In this document: piece by piece, positions 1 through 6,102 of the stretch
Numbering within the stretch: the stretch's first letter is position 1
How the letters are laid out: each line of letters starts with the position of its first letter
Assembly: GCA_023381535.1 (NCBI GenBank)
Contig: JAMCSN010000216.1
Location: 1 to 7,968 of the forward strand
Reading direction: 5' to 3'
Source of the DNA: Bacteroidota bacterium
Lineage (GTDB): Bacteria > Bacteroidota > Ignavibacteria > Ignavibacteriales > Melioribacteraceae
DNA: 7,968 nt
Translations under genes and position numbers: made by a program
Notes under the pieces: generated by a model
Told to the model about the DNA's origin: nothing
Seen by the model: only the letters and a program-made list of their open reading frames with translations
Database searches by the model: none

Positions 1-35
1 TGGATATTCTAAAAGCAATATACACTTATTTTAAT

Positions 36-63
36 AAAAAAAAGAGCCGCAATTAAACGGCTC
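36..63 (-). terminator. Rho-independent terminator of the minus-strand operon
   Basis: Minus-strand RNA forms a perfect 6-bp stem GAGCCG/CGGCTC (63-58 with 49-44) around an 8-nt AU-rich loop, directly followed by eight U residues (43-36). It is 230 bp downstream of the last stop codon. No T-run follows the stem on the plus strand, so it acts in the minus direction only. Confidence 0.88.
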
Positions 64-113
64 CTTCGAGTCAGACATTCACTTTGGGGGGAAGCAAATG
101 CCGTTTGGACTCG
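36..113 (-). ncRNA. Candidate small structured RNA, about 75 nt, with a C6 hairpin loop
   Basis: On the minus strand the order is: outer stem arm CGAGTC (113-108), a 7-nt internal-loop segment (107-101), a 9-bp hairpin (100-92 with 84-76) whose loop is CCCCCCA, a 3-nt segment, closing arm GACTCG (72-67), then the terminator. Two of the nine hairpin pairs (80/96 and 81/95) are G-U wobbles in minus-strand RNA but C-A mismatches in plus-strand RNA, which points to minus-strand transcription. A promoter-like sequence lies immediately upstream. I do not recognise it as a known family. It could be a regulatory RNA with a C-rich seed, the 3' end of the che operon transcript, or a leader of a gene beyond position 1. 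Confidence 0.4.
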
Positions 114-292
114 CAAGAAATATAAATCATCATCCTAACATTTGCAAAGAGAAAAATTCAAGCCAAAGATGATAATCAGCCAACAATAGCTGAATAAATA
201 AGATTATGATTAAGAGCAAGATTAAGAATTAGCTGCGTAACGTAAGTTATTCATTAGTCCCCAATAATTCCATTTAATACGACAAAACAGTT
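114..292. other. Gene-free AT-rich stretch downstream of the last kinase gene
   Basis: I see no credible gene on either strand here. Besides the promoter-like hexamers at 119-147, the only pattern is GATTAAGA occurring twice (208-215 and 220-227, 12-bp period) in an A/T-rich setting. It is most simply the 3' untranslated region of the operon, with the small-RNA promoter at its end. Confidence 0.6.
119..147 (-). promoter_or_regulatory. Candidate sigma70-like promoter for a small RNA
   Basis: The minus strand has TTGCAA (147-142), a 17-nt spacer, and TATATT (124-119). These match the E. coli consensus hexamers at 4 of 6 and 5 of 6 positions. The expected start, near 112, is at the 5' arm of the structured element that ends in the terminator. 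The sequence can also be read as a Bacteroidota-type TTTG-N20-TATATTTC promoter. In AT-rich DNA such matches arise by chance, so the exact placement before the structure is the main support. Confidence 0.45.
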
Positions 293-2035
293 TTATGATT
301 TGGGAAAAGCAACTGTAATTTTTGTACCCACTCCTTTTTCCGATTCGATATTAATTTTCGCGTTGTTCAAGTCGCAATATTTTCTTACAAGAGCAAGTCC
401 AAGTCCATTACCCTCAAACTTTCTTGAATAACCGCGTTCTTCCTGCATGAACGGTTCAAAAAGTTTAGACTTGAACTCTTCCGATATTCCAATGCCCGTA
501 TCAGTAACCGAAACAACAATATCATTTTCATTACTCTTATCTAAGACAACATCAATACTGCCCTTGTGAGTGTACTTAATGGCATTATCGATTAGATTAC
601 TGAATATCTGGCAGATACTGTACTTATCTCCGTAAACCATGGCACGCGGCGTTTTTTTGACAAGATTAAACTGAAGATTTTTCGTCTTGGCTAGATTTGT
701 ATATTCATTTTTCAGATTAGCAATTACATCTTTGAACAAGTCTAAGTTTTCCCATGAAGCTTCATAAGTTCCAACGTGCAACTCGGAGATATTAATTATC
801 AAATCAATGGTTCGTATTAATCGCCTACCGGCAGATTCTATTCCGCTGAAATATTCATTCACTTCGGCAGGCGGATTATAGCCCATTTCATCTTTCAGCA
901 AATTTGCAAAGCTTATAATCACATTTATAGGCGATCTAATTTCGTGGGACATCTGAGCTAAGAACTCTGTCTTGAGTTTGTTAGATTTTTCGGCTAGTTC
1001 TTTAGCTTTGATTAAATCCTCTTCTGCTTTCTTCCTTATCGAAATATCATGAATAAACGTGCTGCTTCGCAATTCGTTATTACGGTCATTATACACTGCG
1101 GTTGAAATTTCCATTGGGAATTTTGAACCGTCTTTTCGAATTCCAATCAGTTCTCCGATGAACTTGCCGGTGTGTTTCCTTTCCTCTAGAACGGTGTGCA
1201 AATTAGGATCAGTCGTGTCCACCACGCCATTTCTACCGAGTTGCTTAAATTCCTTTAAAGTCAATCCAAAAATCTTTTCGGCTGCGGAATTTACGTTCAA
1301 AATTTTCCCCTCTGGAGAAGCAAGCAGTATGGCATCCAAACTGTTTTCGAATAAAAGACGATAAGACTCTTCGCTTTCTCTAAGCGTTTGTTCAAGATAC
1401 TTACCCCGATTGATTTCCTCGGTAAGTTCTTTTGTCCTTTCCTTAACTTTTTCTTCAAGCTGTTCGTTTAATTCACAAAGTTGACGTGTTACTTTCTCAA
1501 ATTCGTAGTTTTTCTGAAGCGCAACCTCATACGTGGAAATAAGAAGGTCGAGAATTTGAGTTCTGTTTGATGTAATTGTATGCTTTTTTCCGCCGAAAAA
1601 AATATCCACACCAAACTGTGTTTGCTGATGCTTCCGCAATTCTTGATTTGCGTGTATAGACTGAATCATCGAAACAAGATATTTTTCTTCATAAGGTTTC
1701 ACCAAAAAATTATCGGCGCCACAGTCCAATCCTTTAACAATGTAATCTGGGTCAGAAAGCGAAGTGAGTAAAATAACAGGAAGACTATTTTTAGTATTGG
1801 CTTTAATCTTTCGGCAAAGCTCATAACCATTCATACCGGGCATCATTATGTCTGTAATTACTAAGAGCGGTTTGTGTTTGTTCAGATATTCGAGCGCTTC
1901 GTTTGCATTATAAGCCGGCGCAACTTTATAATGATTCCTTTCAAGAAAAAATTTCAGTTGTTCAACTTGAGTTGGACTATCATCAACAACCAGGATCTCT
2001 TGGCTATTAATAACGTAGGAATTATCTGTGTTCAT
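293..2035 (-). CDS. Hybrid sensor histidine kinase: receiver, PAS, HisKA, HATPase
   Basis: Cytoplasmic two-component protein of 580 residues with no membrane segment. The N-terminal receiver (about 12-130) has D18/D19, phospho-acceptor Asp62 in VITDIMMPGMNG, Thr91 and Lys113. A short segment (about 141-172, FGGKKHTITSNRTQILDLL) leads into a coiled coil (about 175-222). The PAS domain is about 223-335, with FENSLDAILLASPEGKI and a PAC-like end FIHDISIRKKAEEDL. HisKA has the H box FLAQMSHEIRSPIN with His364. The ATPase domain has Asn484 in SNLIDNAIKYT, G1 DTGIGI (512-517) and G2 GNGLGL (542-547). All key residues are present. The receiver could accept phosphate from CheA and tune this kinase's own activity, making it a plausible output or cross-regulation step; that is inference. 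Its partner regulator is not in the window. It is the last gene before the terminator at 36-63. Confidence 0.95.
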   Translation of the reverse strand: MNTDNSYVINSQEILVVDDSPTQVEQLKFFLERNHYKVAPAYNANEALEYLNKHKPLLVITDIMMPGMNGYELCRKIKANTKNSLPVILLTSLSDPDYIVKGLDCGADNFLVKPYEEKYLVSMIQSIHANQELRKHQQTQFGVDIFFGGKKHTITSNRTQILDLLISTYEVALQKNYEFEKVTRQLCELNEQLEEKVKERTKELTEEINRGKYLEQTLRESEESYRLLFENSLDAILLASPEGKILNVNSAAEKIFGLTLKEFKQLGRNGVVDTTDPNLHTVLEERKHTGKFIGELIGIRKDGSKFPMEISTAVYNDRNNELRSSTFIHDISIRKKAEEDLIKAKELAEKSNKLKTEFLAQMSHEIRSPINVIISFANLLKDEMGYNPPAEVNEYFSGIESAGRRLIRTIDLIINISELHVGTYEASWENLDLFKDVIANLKNEYTNLAKTKNLQFNLVKKTPRAMVYGDKYSICQIFSNLIDNAIKYTHKGSIDVVLDKSNENDIVVSVTDTGIGISEEFKSKLFEPFMQEERGYSRKFEGNGLGLALVRKYCDLNNAKINIESEKGVGTKITVAFPKS

Positions 2036-2040
2036 CTCGT

Positions 2041-2047
2041 TCCTCCC
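2041..2047 (-). promoter_or_regulatory. Strong ribosome binding site of the receiver-PAS-kinase gene
   Basis: The minus strand reads GGGAGGA, 5 nt before the ATG at 2035. It is the strongest Shine-Dalgarno in the window and supports translation of this gene independently of coupling to cheB, whose stop codon is 41 bp upstream. Confidence 0.8.
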
Positions 2048-2076
2048 ATCATTTTAAAAAGTGTTTGAAGGACATT

Positions 2077-3156
2077 TTATAATTTGTAATCATGATTATT
2101 AGTCAACATTTTTAGCGTTGTGATAATTTTTTCCGGCGATAAAATGTATGTTGCTGCATCCAGTAGAACAGCTTCGCCGGGCATCCCGTGAACAACCGAA
2201 GTCTCTGCGTTTTGTGCAATTGTAACTGCACCCGAATCTTTCATTGTCTTTAATTCCTTTGCACCGTCTTTGCCCATGCCAGTAAGCAGTACGCCAATTG
2301 AATTGGGACCATATATATTTGCCACAGACCGAAACAGAAAAGACACCGCCGGTCTAAGGCTGTATTCAGGTTCATCTTTACTTAGTATTAATCGTTTTGA
2401 GGAATCCACACCCATGTGAAAACCATCGGGCGCAACATATACGTTGCCCGGGGTTAGCAATTCTCGATGTACCGCAACATGAATCGGCAGTTCGCACGAT
2501 AGAGAAAGCCACTCGGTAAATCCCTGGAGAAATCCTTTTGCAATATGTTGCACGATTAATATTGGGACCGGAAATTCTTTACCAAGACCGGATAATATTG
2601 TTTGAAGAACAACCGGTCCACCTGTAGATGCACCTATGGCAATTATTTGATAAGCTCCCTTCTCAATTTTTTTTTCTTGAAATGTAATATCAGTCAGAGT
2701 CGATCTAAGAGTTTTGCCATCAGACAGCTTTTGATACCGAGGCCATCTTCTAACGACTTTAATTTCTGACATGAGTTTGATCGTGTTTATTAATTCAACT
2801 GATGTGGCATGAAAATCGGGATGACCGATTCCCGGCGGACGATGAAGTATAGCAAGCGCACCCGCCTCCATTGCATGAAATGTTCTAGATACTTCGCCGT
2901 TTATGAAAGTGCTGCTAACAATAATAATTGGTGTGGGGATCGTTTCCATAATTTTGCGGGTAGTTGTAATTCCGTCCATCTTCGGCATATGAATATCCAT
3001 GGTAATAACATCAGGACGCACCTCGTCAACCATTTTAATTGCTTCTTCACCATCTTTCGCAGTTCCAACAACTATAAGCGAAGGATCTGAGTTTATGGTG
3101 TAAACAAGCAAATCTTGAATTACCGGTGAATCTTCTACAACTAAAACTTTGATCAT
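2077..3156 (-). CDS. cheB: Chemotaxis response regulator and protein-glutamate methylesterase CheB
   Basis: Two-domain enzyme of 359 residues that removes methyl groups from (and may deamidate) receptor glutamates to reset sensitivity, and is switched on by phosphorylation of its receiver. The receiver (about 1-125) has E8/D9, phospho-acceptor Asp54 in TMDIHMPKMDG and Ser81. The position usually held by a conserved Lys is Arg106, in ILHRPPG. A linker with RRWPR (136-140) leads to the CheB catalytic domain (about 168-352), where Ser177 in IGASTGGP, His204 in VQHI and Asp297 in TGMGKDGA form the expected triad. Length is normal for the family. It lies 52 bp beyond the four-helix-bundle gene. 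Without that cassette it would follow cheA by roughly 20 bp. The ATG at 3156 begins MIKVLVVEDS, a standard receiver start; the upstream Shine-Dalgarno is weak (CGGAA). No cheR partner is in the window. Confidence 0.97.
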   Translation of the reverse strand: MIKVLVVEDSPVIQDLLVYTINSDPSLIVVGTAKDGEEAIKMVDEVRPDVITMDIHMPKMDGITTTRKIMETIPTPIIIVSSTFINGEVSRTFHAMEAGALAILHRPPGIGHPDFHATSVELINTIKLMSEIKVVRRWPRYQKLSDGKTLRSTLTDITFQEKKIEKGAYQIIAIGASTGGPVVLQTILSGLGKEFPVPILIVQHIAKGFLQGFTEWLSLSCELPIHVAVHRELLTPGNVYVAPDGFHMGVDSSKRLILSKDEPEYSLRPAVSFLFRSVANIYGPNSIGVLLTGMGKDGAKELKTMKDSGAVTIAQNAETSVVHGMPGEAVLLDAATYILSPEKIITTLKMLTNNHDYKL

Positions 3157-3170
3157 AGTGGTTCCGTATA

Positions 3171-3204
3171 GTTTCGAGTTACGAGTTCTTGAGTTTCGGG
3201 TTAC
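3171..3204. repeat. Repeat downstream of the four-helix-bundle gene, inverted relative to the upstream repeat
   Basis: The plus strand has GTTTCGAGTTAC (3171-3182) and GTTTCGGGTTAC (3193-3204), identical at 11 of 12 positions with a 22-nt period. The reverse complements AACTCGAAAC and AACCCGAAACT match exactly at 3630-3639 and 3652-3662, beyond the other end of the gene. The gene is therefore bracketed by related words in opposite orientation. The repeat stops about 14 bp short of the cheB start. Confidence 0.7.
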
Positions 3205-3208
3205 AAGC

Positions 3209-3604
3209 TCAGTTTCGTTTGTATTTTGATCCTCTAATTTCTGTTGAGCGTAGATAACTCATCAATCCTCCTATTAGTTTTGATACTTCCGTTACTCTTG
3301 CGAGAAGTTTGTTAAAAATTTCTGAATCAATGTAATGCTGATCCAAAGCAACATAAAGCTGGCACCGGACTTCGCCCGCAGATCCCTTGGCGATCGAAAG
3401 AAATTGTTTGAATTCATTTGTTCCGCCTCTTTCAAATCCTTCGGCAATGTTCGATAGGATAGAAACACTTGCTCTGCAAATTTGGTCTCGTAAGCCGAAG
3501 TCTTTCGCAAATAAGTCTCGATGTGTTATGGCATAAATTTCCCTCGTTAGTTCACGCGCTTTTTGCCATGCTTCTATCTCTTCAAAACTTTTAAATGTAC
3601 TCAT
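3209..3604 (-). CDS. Four-helix-bundle protein of the 23S rRNA intervening-sequence (S23/IVP) family
   Basis: Small cytoplasmic protein of 131 residues, nearly all predicted helix. It carries the family pattern: an N-terminal FEEIEAWQKARELTREIY, then FGLRDQICRASVSILSNIAEG (about 36-56), EFKQFLSIAKGSAGE (about 64-78) and a final helix ending in a basic tail. Length fits the family, usually about 115-135 residues. Such proteins were first seen encoded in intervening sequences of 23S rRNA (Leptospira, Coxiella), but many genomes, notably of the Bacteroidota group, carry dispersed copies whose molecular role is unknown. It has no evident part in chemotaxis, yet sits between cheA and cheB in the same direction. 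Short repeats in inverted orientation flank it, which suggests a transferred cassette. The start is the ATG at 3604, giving the usual N-terminus; upstream there is only a weak purine-rich GAGAGTAGAGAA. Family assignment is firm; function is not. Confidence 0.9.
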   Translation of the reverse strand: MSTFKSFEEIEAWQKARELTREIYAITHRDLFAKDFGLRDQICRASVSILSNIAEGFERGGTNEFKQFLSIAKGSAGEVRCQLYVALDQHYIDSEIFNKLLARVTEVSKLIGGLMSYLRSTEIRGSKYKRN

Positions 3605-3629
3605 AGAATTTTCTCTACTCTCAATCCCA

Positions 3630-3712
3630 AACTCGAAACCCTTTAACCTTCAACCCGAAACTTCTTAAACCCGCAACCCTTTAACTTTCAACTCAAAACT
3701 TCTTAAACCCGT
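3630..3712. repeat. Tandem 38-nt repeat upstream of the four-helix-bundle gene
   Basis: Two adjacent 38-nt units, 3637-3674 and 3675-3712, are identical at 34 of 38 positions by my alignment. Each begins AACCCTTTAAC and contains ACTTCTTAAACCCG. Just before them, at 3630-3639, is AACTCGAAAC. The run fills almost the whole 116-bp gap between the cheA stop and the four-helix-bundle gene. Its words AACCCGAAACT (3652-3662) and AACTCGAAAC reappear in inverted orientation on the other side of that gene. Confidence 0.8.
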
Positions 3713-3720
3713 AACTTCAT

Positions 3721-6039
3721 TTATATGAGCTGACGAATAACTTCCAACAGATTCTTCTGATCAAAACTGCTTTTAACGATATACGCATTTGCACCAACGT
3801 CAATGCCGCGTTCACGATCTTCTTTTGATTCCAATGCTGTAACCAGTACAACAGGAGTATTGGAAAATTTTTTCTCGGAACGGATTTTCAACGTTAAATC
3901 AAAACCGCTCATCCTCGGCATATCAACATCCGAAATAACTATATCAAAGTTTTTTGCTTTCAGCTGTGTGAACGCATCCAATCCGTCAACCGCGGTTGTT
4001 ACTTCATAGCCGGCAACTTCAAGAATGTTTTTCAAAAGTGCGCGTGCAGTAATAGAATCTTCCGCAACCAAAACAGATTTTTGTTTCACGTCTTCTTTCT
4101 CTGCAGCCGGGGCAATTGATTTTGCAGCAGGCACTTTCGCGGATGACTTCATTAAATCAAAAACATTTAGAACCGGCACAACTTTTCCGTTGCCCAAAAC
4201 TGTTACGCTTGAAATATTTTCCACTCTGGTCAGTTGTTTGCCAAGCGGTTTTATCAAGACTTCCTGCTCGCCCAAGATTTCGTCCACAATCAGAGCTAAC
4301 TCGTTCTCGTTGAGCGAAACGATAACGACTTGGTAAACATCGTATTGTTTGGTCTCACTTTCTTTCTGTTCAATTCCCAAGATGTCGCTCAACTTCACAA
4401 GAGAAAAAACTTTCCCGTCAAGCAGAATTGTGTCCTTGTTCTCAACAGTTTTGATATCATTTTTTTTAATTCTTATAACCCGTTTAACATTTGCCGTAGG
4501 TATTACAAGGAATTGCTCGCCCAAGCGAACGAATATGCCTCGAAAAGTAGCCAGCGTAAGAGGAAGAATAATTTGAAATGATGTACCGACGCCAGGACGA
4601 GATTTAATAGATACCGATCCTCCGAGCTTTTCAACTTTTTCCCGAACGATTGCAAGACCAAGTCCTCTGCCGGAAATGTCTGTAATGAGTGCGCTCGAAG
4701 AAACTCCCGAATGAAAAACGAGTGAGAGAATTTGCTGATCGTTCATCATGCCGGCGTCTTCATCACTAATCAATTTTTGCTTAAGGGCAGAGGTACGTAC
4801 TTTCTCAAGATCAACTCCGGCGCCATCATCCGAAAAATTGATTTCCACTTTTCCGCTCTCTTTCTGAGCAATTTCGATGCTGATTAAACCGCGCGGGTTT
4901 TTACCTTTCTGCTTTCTCTCATTAGACTTTTCAATTCCGTGATCAATGCAGTTTCTTATCAGATGCATAAAGGGGTCTTTCAACTCCTCAAGAATTCTTT
5001 TGTCGATCTCTATTTCGGCACCATGAACATCCAGCGAAACATCTTTTTTTTGATCGTGTGACAATTCACGAATTACCTTTGGAAAAATTTCCAGCAGAGA
5101 GGAGAAGGGAAACATCAAAACATTTTTTATTTCTTCAAGAAGATTTGTCGTCATCACCTCGATGGAGCGATGATTCTGCTTCAACGATTTGGCAATTGCG
5201 GATAATTGCTGTTCAATCGTTTTAGAATAGCCGTCGTTCCAATTTAAATATTCAACCAATTTTAAAACCGTGTCGTTTTTCCTAACGGCATTTTCTTTAT
5301 CGTTACCGGAATGTTTTAATTCCCTTTCAAGAATTCTGATGTTGCCGGATAATCTGGCTTTCTCTTTTTTCAATTCATCGAATGATGCTAAAACCGTATC
5401 TAAGTCCTCAAGCCGGTTACCTAAAGAAAGTTTGGAAGAAAAAATTTCTTCTACTTTCAGAAACAACGCATCCAGTTTCTTCGAAGGAATTCTTATGGTT
5501 TCCGACAAAGCCATTTTTTCTTTCGCCGTTGAATCACTGTCACGCAAGTTTTTATCTGCCGATACAGGTGGCAAGTTTTTTAATTCAACCTTCCGCTCCA
5601 GCTCCGATTCTTTTGGCTGGTTCCAAAAGCTCTCGAGAGAGTTCTGTAACGTTGTCAACTGTTTACTGATCGAGACTTTATCCGTTTCTGAAACAGGCAT
5701 ATCTAATTCGTGTAAGGTTCTTGTCAAGAAGTCGAGTGCTTTATGAAGTGCATCAAACGTTTCAGGCGTTGCAGCCGTTTTATGACGTTTCCAAGAATCA
5801 AAGATAGATTCCATACTTTTACATATTACCTCGACTGAACTTAAGTTAACAGCGCGGGCAGCGCCTTTAAAACTGTGTGCTTCACGGAAAATTGTTTCAA
5901 CAATCTTTTCCTGTTCGGGTGAATTGCCTATTTGTTCCAGTTCAAGCAAACCGGCTGAAATAACTTTTATGTGTTCATCAGCTTCGATCTTAAACGTATT
6001 CATTAATTTTTTTAGAAAGTTCTCGTCTTTACCGTTCAT
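3721..6039 (-). CDS. cheA: Hybrid chemotaxis histidine kinase CheA (HPt, kinase core, CheW-like, receiver)
   Basis: Cytoplasmic kinase of 772 residues that would be held in receptor arrays and autophosphorylate in response to the receptor. The HPt domain (about 5-115) has phospho-acceptor His55 in EAHSFKGAARAVNL. Residues 116-180 look like linker, with no recognisable P2 domain. A long helical dimerisation region (about 180-330) contains a charged coiled-coil-like stretch around 205-245. The ATPase domain has the N box HLIRNCIDHGIE (Asn363), G1 DDGAGVD (404-410) and G2 GRGLGL (457-462). The CheW-like P5 domain is about 497-630, then an Ala/Pro-rich linker. A C-terminal receiver (about 654-772) has acidic pair E660/D661, Asp704, T734 and Lys756 in YIVKSSF. 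All catalytic residues are intact. The HPt/no-P2/REC layout recalls Myxococcus FrzE. The ATG at 6039 has AAAGAGAG upstream and begins the HPt naturally; it follows the receptor by 61 bp. Confidence 0.95.
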   Translation of the reverse strand: MNGKDENFLKKLMNTFKIEADEHIKVISAGLLELEQIGNSPEQEKIVETIFREAHSFKGAARAVNLSSVEVICKSMESIFDSWKRHKTAATPETFDALHKALDFLTRTLHELDMPVSETDKVSISKQLTTLQNSLESFWNQPKESELERKVELKNLPPVSADKNLRDSDSTAKEKMALSETIRIPSKKLDALFLKVEEIFSSKLSLGNRLEDLDTVLASFDELKKEKARLSGNIRILERELKHSGNDKENAVRKNDTVLKLVEYLNWNDGYSKTIEQQLSAIAKSLKQNHRSIEVMTTNLLEEIKNVLMFPFSSLLEIFPKVIRELSHDQKKDVSLDVHGAEIEIDKRILEELKDPFMHLIRNCIDHGIEKSNERKQKGKNPRGLISIEIAQKESGKVEINFSDDGAGVDLEKVRTSALKQKLISDEDAGMMNDQQILSLVFHSGVSSSALITDISGRGLGLAIVREKVEKLGGSVSIKSRPGVGTSFQIILPLTLATFRGIFVRLGEQFLVIPTANVKRVIRIKKNDIKTVENKDTILLDGKVFSLVKLSDILGIEQKESETKQYDVYQVVIVSLNENELALIVDEILGEQEVLIKPLGKQLTRVENISSVTVLGNGKVVPVLNVFDLMKSSAKVPAAKSIAPAAEKEDVKQKSVLVAEDSITARALLKNILEVAGYEVTTAVDGLDAFTQLKAKNFDIVISDVDMPRMSGFDLTLKIRSEKKFSNTPVVLVTALESKEDRERGIDVGANAYIVKSSFDQKNLLEVIRQLI

Positions 6040-6069
6040 AACTCTCTTTAATATTTTTTTCCATACTTA

Positions 6070-6102
6070 AGAATCCCGGTTCCGGATCGGAAACAGAATT
6101 CT
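6070..6102 (-). other. Intercistronic dyad between the receptor and cheA
   Basis: A nested inverted repeat overlaps the receptor stop codon. The inner stem is TTCCG (6080-6084) and CGGAA (6088-6092) around a 3-nt loop; the outer arms AGAAT (6070-6074) and ATTCT (6098-6102) also pair. No T-run follows directly, so it is not a standard terminator. It could be an mRNA-stabilising or processing hairpin that sets receptor and kinase levels, or chance in a 61-bp gap. Confidence 0.3.

Noticed and set aside
71..133. A 20-codon minus-strand ORF overlapping the candidate small RNA
   Set aside because: The ORF begins at paired ATGs (133) with only a weak AGG nearby and has no run of regulatory codons. 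It would overlap the proposed promoter's -10 region and start site, so it could not be translated from that transcript. ORFs this short occur by chance.
3292..3510. A 72-codon minus-strand frame inside the four-helix-bundle gene
   Set aside because: It overlaps a clear family member in another frame and shows no family features of its own.
3630..3712. CRISPR-like array
   Set aside because: The two 38-nt units are directly adjacent with no spacer and there are only two; no cas genes are present.
5270..5746. Long plus-strand reading frame opposite cheA
   Set aside because: It is the antisense shadow of a well-supported CheA gene, rich in Ser and Phe as expected from reversed Lys/Glu-rich coding sequence, and has no recognisable domain.
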